Source: Terrisporobacter petrolearius (lineage in GTDB: Bacteria; Bacillota; Clostridia; Peptostreptococcales; Peptostreptococcaceae). From it: DNA of 64,000 nucleotides. The position numbers and the translations under genes were made by a program. The stretch spans positions 96,912-160,911 of the forward strand of contig NZ_JAHZMO010000006.1 of NCBI RefSeq assembly GCF_020748185.1. Direction: 5' to 3'. This document shows positions 8,533 through 18,724 of this stretch, one piece after another. The notes under the pieces are model-generated. The model searched no databases, was not told where the DNA came from, and saw only the letters and a list, made by a program, of their open reading frames with translations. How positions within the stretch are numbered: position 1 is the stretch's first letter; every line of letters starts with the position of its first letter.

Positions 8533-10926
8533 ATGTTAGTACCTGTAAAATGGATAAGAGATTACGTTAATATAGATATGGATACAGTTGAATTTGCTGA
8601 TAAAATGACTATGACTGGAACGAAGGTTGAGACAGTAGAATTTTTAGGCGAAGAAATAAGTAATGTTGTAGTAGGTCAAATAAAAGAAATAACACAACAT
8701 CCAAATGCTGATAAACTTGTAGTTTGTCAAGTTAATGTGGGAGAAGAAGAGCTTGTACAAATATGCACTGGAGCAAAAAATGTTTTAGAAGGAGACTTTG
8801 TACCAGTGGCTAAAGTTAACTCTACATTACCTGGAGGAATAAAAATAAAAAAAGGTAAATTAAGAGGAGAAGCATCTCACGGAATGTTATGTGGTGCTGA
8901 AGAATTAGGAATAGACGAGAACCTTGTTAACGAAAGAAGTAAAGATGGAATATACATTTTAAATGACATGGAAAACCTAGTAATAGGTCAAGACATAAAA
9001 GAATTCTTAGGGTTAAATGATGCAATAATAGACTTCGAATTAACAGCAAATAGACCAGATTGTAGATCTATGATAGGTATAGCTAGAGAAGCAGCTATTA
9101 CTATAGGAAAAAAAATAAAATATCCTGAAATAGAAGTAAAAGCTTGTGATGAAGATATAGATTTTGAAGTGAAAATTGAAAGTCCTAAGCTTTGTCCTAG
9201 ATACGGAGCAAAAATAGTTAAAGATGTTAAAATAGAGCCATCTCCATATTGGATGCAAAGAAGACTTATAGAAGCTGGTGTTAGACCAATAAATAATATA
9301 GTTGATATAACAAATTTTGTAATGTTAGAACAAGGTCAACCATTACATGCATTTGACTTAAATGAACTTTCGACTGGAAAAATAGTTGTAAGAAATGCAG
9401 TGGAAGGCGAAAAATTTACTACATTAGATGAAGTTGAAAGAACTTTAGACAAAGATATGCTTGTTATAACTGATGGTGAAAAGCCAGTTGCTATAGCAGG
9501 TGTAATGGGTGGATTAAACTCAGGTATAACTGATAATACTACAGCTGTATTATTTGAAGGTGCAGCATTCAATGCTGATAGCATAAGATTAACTTCTAAG
9601 AAACTAGGTCTTAGAACTGAATCATCTGGAAGGTATGAAAAAGGTGTTTGTACAGAACTTTCAATAACAGGTGTAGAAAGAGCTTGTCAATTAGTAGAAA
9701 TGCTTGGTGCTGGCAGAGTTTTAAGAGGAACTGTGGAAGATTATACAGTTAAACAAGAAGCTCAAACTTTAACAGTAAATCCATCAAGAATAATAAAAAA
9801 TATAGGAATAGATTTATCATTAGATGGATTTGTAAAAATATTAAAAGATTTAGAATTTAAATGTGATTTAAAATCTAATGATGAAGTAGTTATAGAAGTT
9901 CCTCCATTTAGATTAGATATAGAGCAAGAAGCTGATATATATGAAGAAATAGCTAGAATATATGGATTTGAAAATATACCTTCTGAACAATTAGAAGGTA
10001 ATGCAACAGCTGGTGTTAAAACACCTCAACAAAAATTCATGAATAAAATAAAAAATACAGCTACAAGTATAGGATTATATGAAATATTAACTTATTCATT
10101 TGTAAGTCCAAAATCATTAGATAAAATAAAATTGCCAGAAGATGACAAAAAAAGAGATTACATTACATTAATTAACCCACTTGGAGAAGATACATCAGTT
10201 ATGAGAACTACAATGATGCCAAGTATGTTAAATGTATTATATACAAATGTATCTCGTAAAGTTGAAAGTGGATTAGCCTTTGAATGTGGTCATACATTTA
10301 CTCCACAAGAAGGACTACCAATAGAAACTAATCACTTATGCGTAGGTATGTATGGTAAAGATGTAGATTTCTTTGTATTAAAAGGTGCATTGGAAACAAT
10401 ACTAGATTCAGTAGGATTTGAAAACTACGAGATAATACCAGAAACTAATAATACTACATTCCACCCAGGAAGATGTGCTACAATAATGTATAATAATATA
10501 TATATAGGTACTTTCGGAGAAGTTCACCCAGAGGTTATAGATAATTATAACTTAGGACAAAGAGTTTATCTTGCTGAATTAGATTTAGATTTAATATTTG
10601 AAAACTCAGATAGAACTATAATATACAGTCCATTGCCAAAATATCCATCAACTTCTAGAGATATAGCTCTTTTAGTTAAAGATGACATTATAGTAAAACA
10701 AATAGAAGATATAATAAAAGCTAATGGAGAAGATTTATTAGAAAGTTATAAATTATTCGATGTATATAAAGGTTCACAAATAGCTGACGGATATAAATCA
10801 ATAGCATACTCTATCATATATAGAAGTAAAGATAAAACTCTAACAGATGAGGATGTAAACAAAGTACACCAGAATATAATAAGAGAGTTAGAAGAAAAGC
10901 TAGATGCGAAATTAAGATCAAACTAA
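8533..10926 (+). CDS. pheT: Phenylalanyl-tRNA synthetase beta subunit
   Basis: Second subunit of PheRS, 797 aa, normal for bacteria. Domain order is visible: an OB-fold tRNA-binding domain (about 40-150, VVVGQIKEITQHPNADKL), the B3/B4 editing region with GVMGGLNS, the B5 helix-turn-helix region, a catalytic-like core, and a C-terminal ferredoxin-fold anticodon-binding domain (YPSTSRDIALLV onward). The editing region is intact, so hydrolysis of Tyr-tRNA-Phe is expected. Cotranscribed with pheS. Confidence 0.97.
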   Translation: MLVPVKWIRDYVNIDMDTVEFADKMTMTGTKVETVEFLGEEISNVVVGQIKEITQHPNADKLVVCQVNVGEEELVQICTGAKNVLEGDFVPVAKVNSTLPGGIKIKKGKLRGEASHGMLCGAEELGIDENLVNERSKDGIYILNDMENLVIGQDIKEFLGLNDAIIDFELTANRPDCRSMIGIAREAAITIGKKIKYPEIEVKACDEDIDFEVKIESPKLCPRYGAKIVKDVKIEPSPYWMQRRLIEAGVRPINNIVDITNFVMLEQGQPLHAFDLNELSTGKIVVRNAVEGEKFTTLDEVERTLDKDMLVITDGEKPVAIAGVMGGLNSGITDNTTAVLFEGAAFNADSIRLTSKKLGLRTESSGRYEKGVCTELSITGVERACQLVEMLGAGRVLRGTVEDYTVKQEAQTLTVNPSRIIKNIGIDLSLDGFVKILKDLEFKCDLKSNDEVVIEVPPFRLDIEQEADIYEEIARIYGFENIPSEQLEGNATAGVKTPQQKFMNKIKNTATSIGLYEILTYSFVSPKSLDKIKLPEDDKKRDYITLINPLGEDTSVMRTTMMPSMLNVLYTNVSRKVESGLAFECGHTFTPQEGLPIETNHLCVGMYGKDVDFFVLKGALETILDSVGFENYEIIPETNNTTFHPGRCATIMYNNIYIGTFGEVHPEVIDNYNLGQRVYLAELDLDLIFENSDRTIIYSPLPKYPSTSRDIALLVKDDIIVKQIEDIIKANGEDLLESYKLFDVYKGSQIADGYKSIAYSIIYRSKDKTLTDEDVNKVHQNIIRELEEKLDAKLRSN

Positions 10927-10953
10927 CTCATCTTTGATAGGGGGATTAGTGAG

Positions 10954-11550
10954 ATGAATAAGGTAGTTGTGAGGATTTTAGGTTCTGAATACAACATTGT
11001 TGGTAAAAATCCAGAACAGATGAAAAATGTAGCAAGATATGTAGATGGAGAAATGAATAAAGTTAGAGAGGGTAACCCTAAACTAAGTTCCCTTACTACA
11101 ACTATAGTTGCATGTTTAAATATTGCTGATGAGTTATTCGATTGTTGTCATGAAAATGAAGAACTTCACAATGAGTTAAAATCATTAAAAGAAGGTATGG
11201 CTAAGCCAAGTGAAGAAGTTCAAAGTGAAGTTGACAAAATTTCCAGCGAATTAGATCAAAAAGAGCTGGAGGTAATGGAAAAAGATTATCGAATAGAGGA
11301 GCTCGATGAACAAATAAAAGAAAAAAGTGAAAAAATAGAAAATCTAAGCAAAACTACTGAAGAAATGAAGTTAGAATTAGAAAAATATATGGCTGAAATT
11401 AAAAGTTTAAAAGAAGAAAATGAGGAAGCTAAACAAAGAGCTGAAGCGGCAGAAAGTATAGCATCTCAATGGCAAAATAAAACTTATGATTATCAGTTAA
11501 AATATGCAGAGCTAGAAAATCAGTTGAAAAATAGAGAAGGTGCTCTATAA
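10954..11550 (+). CDS. zapA: Cell-division protein ZapA with long coiled-coil tail
   Basis: Promotes FtsZ-ring assembly. The first 80-85 residues (MNKVVVRILGSEYNIVGKNPEQ... through ACLNIADEL) match the ZapA core. From about residue 85 to the end the protein is a highly charged coiled coil rich in E, K and L, making it 198 aa against about 85 aa for Bacillus ZapA. The extension is seen in clostridial relatives and may act as a spacer or partner-binding arm. Position directly after pheT is conserved in Firmicutes. A terminator follows. Confidence 0.85.
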   Translation: MNKVVVRILGSEYNIVGKNPEQMKNVARYVDGEMNKVREGNPKLSSLTTTIVACLNIADELFDCCHENEELHNELKSLKEGMAKPSEEVQSEVDKISSELDQKELEVMEKDYRIEELDEQIKEKSEKIENLSKTTEEMKLELEKYMAEIKSLKEENEEAKQRAEAAESIASQWQNKTYDYQLKYAELENQLKNREGAL

Positions 11551-11560
11551 AGAAAATAAA

Positions 11561-11604
11561 GGGGGTGTTTCAAAGGATTATTAACTTTTGAAACGCCCTT
11601 TTGA
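11561..11604 (+). terminator. Terminator after zapA
   Basis: GGGTGTTTCAAAGG and CTTTTGAAACGCCC form a long stem followed by a short TTTT, before the U32 gene. Confidence 0.75.
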
Positions 11605-11624
11605 TATAAGAGCGGAGGTATAAT

Positions 11625-14036
11625 ATGAAAGATGTTGAATTATTAGCTCCTGTGGGATCATTTGAATCGTTGAAGGCAGCTGTACAAAATGGAGCTAATG
11701 CAGTTTATCTTGGAGGTAAAGATTTTAGTGCCAGGGCATCTGCTAATAACTTTGATAAAGAAGAGTTAAAAGAAGCTATAAAATATGCACATATTAGAGG
11801 AGTAAGAGTTTTTGTTACAACAAATACTCTTATAAAACAAAATGAGCTTGAAGGCTTTATTGAATATGTAAAATTTTTATATGATATAAACATAGACGCA
11901 TTAATACTACAAGATATAGGCGCAGCAATGACAATTAAAAAGCTTCTTCCAGACTTTGAACTTCATGCTAGCACACAGATGGTGGCTCACTCTTTAGAAG
12001 ATGTAAAATATTTAGAGAGTATAGGTTTTGACAGAGTAGTGCTTGCAAGAGAATTAAATGTGGATGAAATTAAATATATTTGTGATAATACTAATGTTGA
12101 TATAGAAGTATTTGTTCATGGAGCGTTATGTGTTTGTTATTCTGGTCAGTGCTTAATGAGTAGTATGATAGGAAATAGATCAGGTAACAGAGGAAGATGT
12201 GCTCAGCCTTGTAGACAAAGATATACAATGATAGATATCAATACGGGAGAAGAAGTATCATCAGAGGGCGACTATTTACTTAGTACAAGAGATTTAAATG
12301 CTATAGAAGAAATAAATCAAATTATTGATGCAGGAGTACATTCTCTTAAGATTGAAGGAAGAATGAAAAAGCCAGAGTATGTAGCAACTGTTATAGGAAG
12401 CTACAGAGATGCAGTTGATGACTATTTAAGAAGCAAAAAAGTAAATGTATCTCATGATATAATGGCAGACTTATATACTATATTTAATAGAAAGTTCACA
12501 AAAGGTCTTTTACTTGGAGATATGGGAAAAGATGTTATGAATTCACAAGTACCTAATAACCAAGGTTTATATATAGGAAAAGTATTGGATTATAACAAAA
12601 AAGCAAAGAGATTAAAAATAGCTTTAGAAGAAAACCTGAAAAAAGGTGATGGAATTAATTTAGGAGGAGGAGTTATTGGGAGGATCATAAAAGGTAAGGA
12701 AATTACTGATATTGGATATAAGGGAGAAACTATAGAGATAGACTTTATAGGAGAAGCTAGAAGAAATCAAATGATATTCAAAACTTCTGATACTCAATTA
12801 ATGGACAGAGTTCAAAGTACTTTTAAACAAGATAAAGAGCTTGTAAAAAGTTATATTGATGGAGATATAAGTTTAAAATTAGGAAAAAATCCTATAATTA
12901 AATTTAAAGATTTAAAAGGCAATAAAGCTGAAATTATTGGTGATTTTGTTATAGAGAAAGCTTTAAAAGTACCAATGAGTAAAGAAAAAATAGAAATTCA
13001 ATTAAGAAAACTAGGTAATACTCCTTATGAGTTAAGAAATCTGAATATAGATTTAGATGATGAAATAAGCTTACCAATTAGTGTAATTAATCAAATCAGA
13101 AGAGAGTGTATTGATAAGTTAAGTGAAGAAAGAATAGAGATAAAAGATAGAAAATACAAAAATGAAAAGGTAAGTTACAATCCACAAAGAACTAATAGAA
13201 TAAAAAATAAAAAAATTAGAGTTAAAGTTAAAAACTTAGAACAATTAAGAGTAGTTGTAAACTTTGAAATAGACGCTATTTATTATGAAGATGCATCAAC
13301 TATTGAAGATGCTATAACAATAGGAAAAGAAAACAACAAAAAAGTAATTTATTCAGCACCTAGAATTATTAGAAATAAGGAATATAATAGATTAAATAAA
13401 ATTAAAGATTTAAATCAAGAAAGTATTCAAATAGGAACTTTAGGTTCAATAAATTTCTTCAAAAGTAAAAATTTCTGTATAGATTATTATTTAAATACCT
13501 TTAATAGCGAAACAATAAATCATTTCAAAAAAGAGGGAGCTACAAATGTTTGTATATCTCAAGAACTTAATATGAATGAAATTGAAGAAACATTGACTTA
13601 TACTGATTTAGATGTGGAAAGTGTGGTTTATGGATTTGCTCCAATGATGATAAGTGAGTACTGTCCTATGGGCGTTGTAGTTAGAAATTGTAAAAAAGAT
13701 AAAAGATGTAAAGAATGCAGTGAAAGTAGATATGCACTTAAAGATTTTAAGGGAGAAGAGTATAGGTTATCCCAAGATATATTCTGTAGAACTACAATAT
13801 ATAATTCTAAACCAACTTGCGTTTTAGACAATTTAGAAGAATTAAACAATATTGGTGTAAATATATTTAGGTTAGATTTTACGAGAGAAAGCACAAGTGA
13901 AATAAGAGAAGTACTAGAGTCTTATATTGAAGTTATTAATAATGATTTTAGATTAGGAAATAAATCTAATAAATTGTATAAAAAGTTAGATGAAGAAGGG
14001 ATAACAACAGCACATTTCTACAAAGAAGTAGAATAA
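11625..14036 (+). CDS. U32-family protein (RlhA-like RNA hydroxylation type)
   Basis: U32 proteins were named as peptidases, but characterised members are Fe-S, prephenate-dependent RNA hydroxylases (RlhA, TrhP) or ubiquinone hydroxylation factors. The first 300 residues are the U32 barrel (LLAPVGSFESLKAAVQNGANAVYLGG) with the conserved cysteine patch around 165-195 (CVCYSGQC, GRCAQPCR). The middle and C-terminal parts include a DUF3656-like region and a second Cys-rich stretch (CPMGVVVRNCKKDKRCKEC). The total of 803 aa is longer than E. coli RlhA. The long form with a second barrel-like half is common in clostridia. Substrate, rRNA or tRNA, is inferred only at family level. Confidence 0.85.
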   Translation: MKDVELLAPVGSFESLKAAVQNGANAVYLGGKDFSARASANNFDKEELKEAIKYAHIRGVRVFVTTNTLIKQNELEGFIEYVKFLYDINIDALILQDIGAAMTIKKLLPDFELHASTQMVAHSLEDVKYLESIGFDRVVLARELNVDEIKYICDNTNVDIEVFVHGALCVCYSGQCLMSSMIGNRSGNRGRCAQPCRQRYTMIDINTGEEVSSEGDYLLSTRDLNAIEEINQIIDAGVHSLKIEGRMKKPEYVATVIGSYRDAVDDYLRSKKVNVSHDIMADLYTIFNRKFTKGLLLGDMGKDVMNSQVPNNQGLYIGKVLDYNKKAKRLKIALEENLKKGDGINLGGGVIGRIIKGKEITDIGYKGETIEIDFIGEARRNQMIFKTSDTQLMDRVQSTFKQDKELVKSYIDGDISLKLGKNPIIKFKDLKGNKAEIIGDFVIEKALKVPMSKEKIEIQLRKLGNTPYELRNLNIDLDDEISLPISVINQIRRECIDKLSEERIEIKDRKYKNEKVSYNPQRTNRIKNKKIRVKVKNLEQLRVVVNFEIDAIYYEDASTIEDAITIGKENNKKVIYSAPRIIRNKEYNRLNKIKDLNQESIQIGTLGSINFFKSKNFCIDYYLNTFNSETINHFKKEGATNVCISQELNMNEIEETLTYTDLDVESVVYGFAPMMISEYCPMGVVVRNCKKDKRCKECSESRYALKDFKGEEYRLSQDIFCRTTIYNSKPTCVLDNLEELNNIGVNIFRLDFTRESTSEIREVLESYIEVINNDFRLGNKSNKLYKKLDEEGITTAHFYKEVE

Positions 14037-14047
14037 TTGATAAACTA

Positions 14048-14086
14048 AAAAAGTACTAAAGGGTTATTAACCATTTAGTACTTTTT
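14048..14086. terminator. Bidirectional terminator
   Basis: AAAAAGTACTAAA and TTTAGTACTTTTT form a perfect stem around a 13-nt loop, between convergent genes. Confidence 0.9.
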
Positions 14087-14104
14087 CTATTTCAATAAAA
14101 AATT

Positions 14105-15556
14105 TTAGTATTGATTCATTGATTTTAATACTGTAATTAAAAATTCGTAAACATTTTTAACAGAAGGTATACTTAAATGTTCGTTTGGAGTATGAACTTC
14201 AAACATATCTGGTCCCATAGAAATTGCTTCGCAACCAGGCATTTTATCAAGTAATAAACCACACTCAAGACCTGCATGTATAGCAGTTATAACAGGTTTT
14301 TTACCAGTTAATTTTTCATAAACATCTACACATAATTCTTCTAATTTAGAATTTTTTGCATATTCCCAAGCAGGATATCCATCAGTATTTTCGAAATTAG
14401 CATTTACAGTATCACAAAGCATTTTAGTTTTGTTATTTAAGTTTTCTCTTAATGTTGCAACTGAACTTCTTACAGCACTTTCAAATGACATAACATCATT
14501 TTCAGTTTTTACAACACCTAAGTTTGAAGAACTTTCTACTAATCCTTCTATGTCCTTACTTACTGTTTGTATTCCGTTTGGAATAAAGTTAAGTAATAAC
14601 ATAGCTTTTGCTTTACACTCATCAGTTATAGCTTTGTCAGCAGCAACTTCTTTTACTACAACTTCTAAACCTGGATCTGTAGTTTTAAATTCATTTTTTA
14701 ATAATTCCTCTATTTTAGCAACATTAGTTTTTAGGGTTTCAGCTTGATCTTTGTTTACAGCAACTACAGCTTCGCATTCACGAGGTATAGCGTTGTTTTT
14801 AGAACCACCGTTAACTTCAACTAAATCAAAATCAACATCAAGTAAATTTAGTATTCTACCCATAGTTGCATTTGAGTTAGCTCTTTGTTTAACTATATCC
14901 ATACCAGAATGTCCGCCAAGTAAACCTTTTACTTCGATCATAAACGCTTGCTTATTATCTTCTATGTTTTTATATGTAAGCGGTAATGTAACATAAGATC
15001 TGTTTCCACCAGCACAACTTACTAATAAGAATCCTTCTTCTTCTGAATCTAAGTTTATTATATATTTACCTTTTAATAAATTACCGTCTAGTCCGTTAGC
15101 TCCAGTCATACCAGCTTCTTCATTTGAAGTAACTAATACTTCTAAAGCAGGGTGAGCTAAGTCATTAGATGCAAGAACAGCCATACTCATAGCAACAGCT
15201 ATACCATTATCTGCTCCAAGTGTAGTACCGTTTGCATAAATCATGTCATCTATTATTCTAAGGTCTATTGGATCTTTTTCAAAATCATGGTCAACATCTT
15301 TATTTTTTTCACAAACCATGTCCATATGTCCTTGTAATATTACTCCTGGACAATTTTCATATCCTGCAGTAGCTGGTTTTCTAATAATTACATTAAGATG
15401 CTCATCTTGAACTACCTCTAAATTTAGTTCTTTTGCGAAGTTTACTAAAAATTCACTTATTCTTTTTTCATCTCCAGAACCTCTAGGTACTTGAGATATT
15501 TCCTCAAAGTATTTAAAAACTAATGTTGGATTTAAATCTTTTAATACATTTGTCAT
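14105..15556 (-). CDS. pepD: Aminoacyl-histidine dipeptidase, M20 family
   Basis: Di-zinc exopeptidase that cleaves dipeptides such as Xaa-His in the cytoplasm. Candidate metal ligands and catalytic residues appear in order: His and Asp of LQGHMDM, Asp of GADNGIAVAMS, the Glu pair of TSNEEAGMTG, Asp of NLDSEEEG and His of MFEVHTPNEH. The length of 483 aa and the VPRGSGDEKRISEF start match PepD. It is alone on the minus strand, with a ribosome site (AAGAAAGGAA on that strand) just upstream. The 229 bp between it and mutS2 is AT-rich and presumably holds divergent promoters. Confidence 0.95.
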   Translation of the reverse strand: MTNVLKDLNPTLVFKYFEEISQVPRGSGDEKRISEFLVNFAKELNLEVVQDEHLNVIIRKPATAGYENCPGVILQGHMDMVCEKNKDVDHDFEKDPIDLRIIDDMIYANGTTLGADNGIAVAMSMAVLASNDLAHPALEVLVTSNEEAGMTGANGLDGNLLKGKYIINLDSEEEGFLLVSCAGGNRSYVTLPLTYKNIEDNKQAFMIEVKGLLGGHSGMDIVKQRANSNATMGRILNLLDVDFDLVEVNGGSKNNAIPRECEAVVAVNKDQAETLKTNVAKIEELLKNEFKTTDPGLEVVVKEVAADKAITDECKAKAMLLLNFIPNGIQTVSKDIEGLVESSSNLGVVKTENDVMSFESAVRSSVATLRENLNNKTKMLCDTVNANFENTDGYPAWEYAKNSKLEELCVDVYEKLTGKKPVITAIHAGLECGLLLDKMPGCEAISMGPDMFEVHTPNEHLSIPSVKNVYEFLITVLKSMNQY

Positions 15557-15785
15557 AATAAAAATTCCTTTCTTCTTAAATAGATTAAAATTAATTTTTA
15601 AGTTAATAATTTAAATAACTTAGATATACTAAATAAAAAATGTATAATATGTTAAAATATAAAATATTAATGTATAATATTATTTAGCATATTATTAGTA
15701 GTATAATACATTTTCGAAAAAAAAAACTACATAAAAAGAAATTATATGATAAATTTACATAAAAAAATAAAAAAGAGGAGGAAGT

Positions 15786-18164
15786 ATGGATCAAAAATCA
15801 TTGAAAGTATTGGAATACAATAAAATTATTGATTTATTAGCAACAAAAGCCTCATCTTCTTTAGGGTTAAAATATATTGAGCAATTAATACCAAAACCTA
15901 ATTATAAAGAAGTAAAAGATATGCTAGAAGAAACTAGTGAAGCACAGGGAATTCTTATAAAAAGAGGTCATGTAAACTTAGGTGGTATACAAGATATATC
16001 AGACAGCGTTAGGAGAGCTGATATAGGAGCAGTATTAGACCCAGGAAGTTTATTAAAAATAAGCGATAATCTAAGAGCGGCTAGAAATTTAAAAATAAGT
16101 TTAACTCCAGGGGAAGAGGAAGATTTTAATTATCCAATAATACAGTCTTTGTCAAACGCTTTATATGTATATAGAGATATAGAAGAAGAAATTAATAATG
16201 CAATAATTAGTGAAATTGAAATATCAGATAATGCCTCTCCTACTCTAAGAAGTATAAGAAGAGGAATATTACAAAAAAATCAATCTATTAGATCTAAATT
16301 AAATTCAATAATTTCATCAACTACATATCAAAAATATTTACAAGATGCAATTATTTCTGTTAGAGGAGATAGATTTGTTGTGCCTGTAAAGGCTGAATAT
16401 AGATCACAAGTCTCAGGCATAATACATGACCAAAGTTCATCTGGAGCTACATTGTTTATTGAGCCAATGAGTATTGTTGAAATGAATAATGAACTTAGAA
16501 AATTAAAATTAGATGAACAAGAAGAAATTGAAAGAATTTTAGCAGAGTTAACAAAATTAGTAGGTGAAGTTGCAGGTGAGATTTTATCTAATCAAGTTAT
16601 ACTTGGTAAGCTAGATTTTGCTTTTGCAAAAGGGAAATTATCCTTATCCATGAAGGCAATAGAACCGATATTAAATGAAGAAAAAAATATAAATATAAAA
16701 AATGGACGTCATCCATTGTTGGATGCAGATAAAGTTGTACCTAATAATATTTATTTAGGAGAAGACTTTGATACATTAGTAATAACGGGACCAAATACAG
16801 GTGGTAAAACAGTTACAATAAAAACTATAGGATTATTTGCGTTAATGACTCAAAGTGGTCTACACATACCAGCAGATTATGGAAGTAGTATGTGTGTATA
16901 TGATAATATTTTTGCTGACATCGGTGATGAACAAAGTATAGAACAAAGTTTATCTACATTCTCATCTCATATGACTAAAATAGTAGGGATATTAAATGAA
17001 GTAACATCTGACTCTCTAGTAATATTTGATGAACTTGGAGCAGGAACAGACCCTGTAGAAGGTGCAGCTTTGGCAATAGCCATACTAGAAGATGTAAATA
17101 TGGCAGGAGCAAAATGCATAGCTACTACTCACTACAGTGAACTTAAAAACTATGCCCTTACAAAGGATAGAGTAGAAAATGCAGCTGTTGAGTTTGATGT
17201 TGATACTTTAAGTCCTACGTATAAATTATTAATTGGGGTACCAGGTAAATCAAATGCTTTTGAAATATCAAGAAAGCTAGGACTTAGAGACTATATAATT
17301 GATAGAGCAAAAGAATTTATAAATACAGATAATATAGAACTTGAAGACGTACTTCAAAATGTGGAGAAGAATAGAATAAAAGTTGAACAAGAAAAAGAAG
17401 AAGCTGAAAAACTTAAAAAAGAAATAGAAGAAGTTAAAGCTGAATATGATAGAAAACTTGAAAAATTATCTATTTCTAAAGAAAAAATGATGGAAAAAGC
17501 TAGGGCAGAAGCTTTTAGTATAACAAGACAAGCTAAAGAAGAAGCAGATAACATTCTAAAAGAACTTAGAAATATGGAAGTGGAAATGGCTTCTAAGGAA
17601 AAAAATAAGAAAATAGAAGCCTTAAGGAAAGAGCTTGCTGATTCTATGGGTAACTTACAACCTTCTGTAAAAAGCATGATAGTTCCAAAAGTTTCTAATA
17701 AAGAGATAAGGGATTTAAAAGCAGGAGATGAAGTAAAAGTTATTACTTTAAATCAAGAAGGTACAGTTGTATCAGTTGATAAGAAGAAAAAAGAAGCTGT
17801 AGTACAAATGGGAATAATGAAAATGACTCTTCCGTTTAAAGCATTACAAATATCTCAGAAAGAGAAAAAATCCATAGTAACCAAATCAACAAGAAAGATT
17901 ATAAGTTCTAAATCAGGTAGTGTTAAGAGTGAAGTTGATCTAAGAGGAATGAACTTAGAAGAAGCTATTGTTGAAGTAGATAAATACTTAGACGATGCTT
18001 GTGTTGCAGGTCTTGAAATAGTTACAATAATACACGGAGTTGGTACAGGAGTACTTAAAAAAGGACTTCAAGATGTACTTAAGAAAAATAAACATGTTAA
18101 ATCTCAAAGACCTGGACAATATGGTGAAGGTGGAATGGGAGTAACTATTGTTGAAATAAGATAA
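15786..18164 (+). CDS. mutS2: Endonuclease MutS2
   Basis: MutS-family ATPase with a C-terminal Smr nuclease domain, linked to suppression of recombination and, more recently, to rescue of collided ribosomes. Walker A GPNTGGKT lies near residue 337 and the MutS DELGAGTDP motif near 418. A long coiled coil (about 510-640) follows, and the Smr domain occupies the last 80 residues (VDLRGMNLEEA, HGVGTGVLKKG). The length of 792 aa is normal. Strong ribosome site GAGGAGGAAG. The DUF523 gene follows closely and may be cotranscribed. Confidence 0.97.
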   Translation: MDQKSLKVLEYNKIIDLLATKASSSLGLKYIEQLIPKPNYKEVKDMLEETSEAQGILIKRGHVNLGGIQDISDSVRRADIGAVLDPGSLLKISDNLRAARNLKISLTPGEEEDFNYPIIQSLSNALYVYRDIEEEINNAIISEIEISDNASPTLRSIRRGILQKNQSIRSKLNSIISSTTYQKYLQDAIISVRGDRFVVPVKAEYRSQVSGIIHDQSSSGATLFIEPMSIVEMNNELRKLKLDEQEEIERILAELTKLVGEVAGEILSNQVILGKLDFAFAKGKLSLSMKAIEPILNEEKNINIKNGRHPLLDADKVVPNNIYLGEDFDTLVITGPNTGGKTVTIKTIGLFALMTQSGLHIPADYGSSMCVYDNIFADIGDEQSIEQSLSTFSSHMTKIVGILNEVTSDSLVIFDELGAGTDPVEGAALAIAILEDVNMAGAKCIATTHYSELKNYALTKDRVENAAVEFDVDTLSPTYKLLIGVPGKSNAFEISRKLGLRDYIIDRAKEFINTDNIELEDVLQNVEKNRIKVEQEKEEAEKLKKEIEEVKAEYDRKLEKLSISKEKMMEKARAEAFSITRQAKEEADNILKELRNMEVEMASKEKNKKIEALRKELADSMGNLQPSVKSMIVPKVSNKEIRDLKAGDEVKVITLNQEGTVVSVDKKKKEAVVQMGIMKMTLPFKALQISQKEKKSIVTKSTRKIISSKSGSVKSEVDLRGMNLEEAIVEVDKYLDDACVAGLEIVTIIHGVGTGVLKKGLQDVLKKNKHVKSQRPGQYGEGGMGVTIVEIR

Positions 18165-18191
18165 TAATTAATTGAGGAGATGGTTGAATTG

Positions 18192-18632
18192 ATGATAGTG
18201 TCAGCATGCTTGGTTGGAGTAAATTGCAAATATAATGGTGGAAATAATGATAATGATAAAGTAAAAGAATTTTTAAAAGATAAACCATATGTTATTATTT
18301 GTCCAGAACAACTAGGAGGATTAACTACACCAAGGAAACCATCTGAAATAGACAATATAGGTGGAAAAGAAGTTTTAAGTGGAAATAGTAAGGTAATAAG
18401 CTGTGAAGATAAGGATGTAACAGAAAATTTTATTAAGGGAGCAGAGGAAAGTCTAAGGATTGCTAAAATGTTCAATTGCAAACAGGCTCTTTTGAAAGAA
18501 GGTAGCCCATCATGTGGATGTAACTTAATTTATGATGGAACTTTTACAGGTAATAAAATCCCTGGTATGGGTGTTACAGCAGCTTTATTTAAAGAAAATA
18601 ATATAGAAGTTTTTAGTGAAAAAGAATTATAA
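18192..18632 (+). CDS. DUF523 family protein
   Basis: Small cytoplasmic protein of unknown biochemical role, about 146 aa. It carries the conserved Cys-containing signatures of the family: SACLVGVNCKYNGGNN at the N-terminus and LLKEGSPSCGC in the middle, followed by GKIPGMGV-like residues. Such paired cysteines suggest metal or Fe-S binding, which is an inference. I chose ATG 18192 because the upstream ATG at 18180 overlaps the GAGGAG ribosome site (18174-18179); TTG at 18189 is an alternative. It starts 27 bp after mutS2 and is probably in that operon. Confidence 0.85.
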   Translation: MIVSACLVGVNCKYNGGNNDNDKVKEFLKDKPYVIICPEQLGGLTTPRKPSEIDNIGGKEVLSGNSKVISCEDKDVTENFIKGAEESLRIAKMFNCKQALLKEGSPSCGCNLIYDGTFTGNKIPGMGVTAALFKENNIEVFSEKEL

Positions 18633-18724
18633 TATATATTTGAAAATATAACAATAGGAATAACTTGAAAAAATGTAGAAATTAATTTAACATAGAAGAA
18701 TAATGATGTAGAGAGGAGAAAATA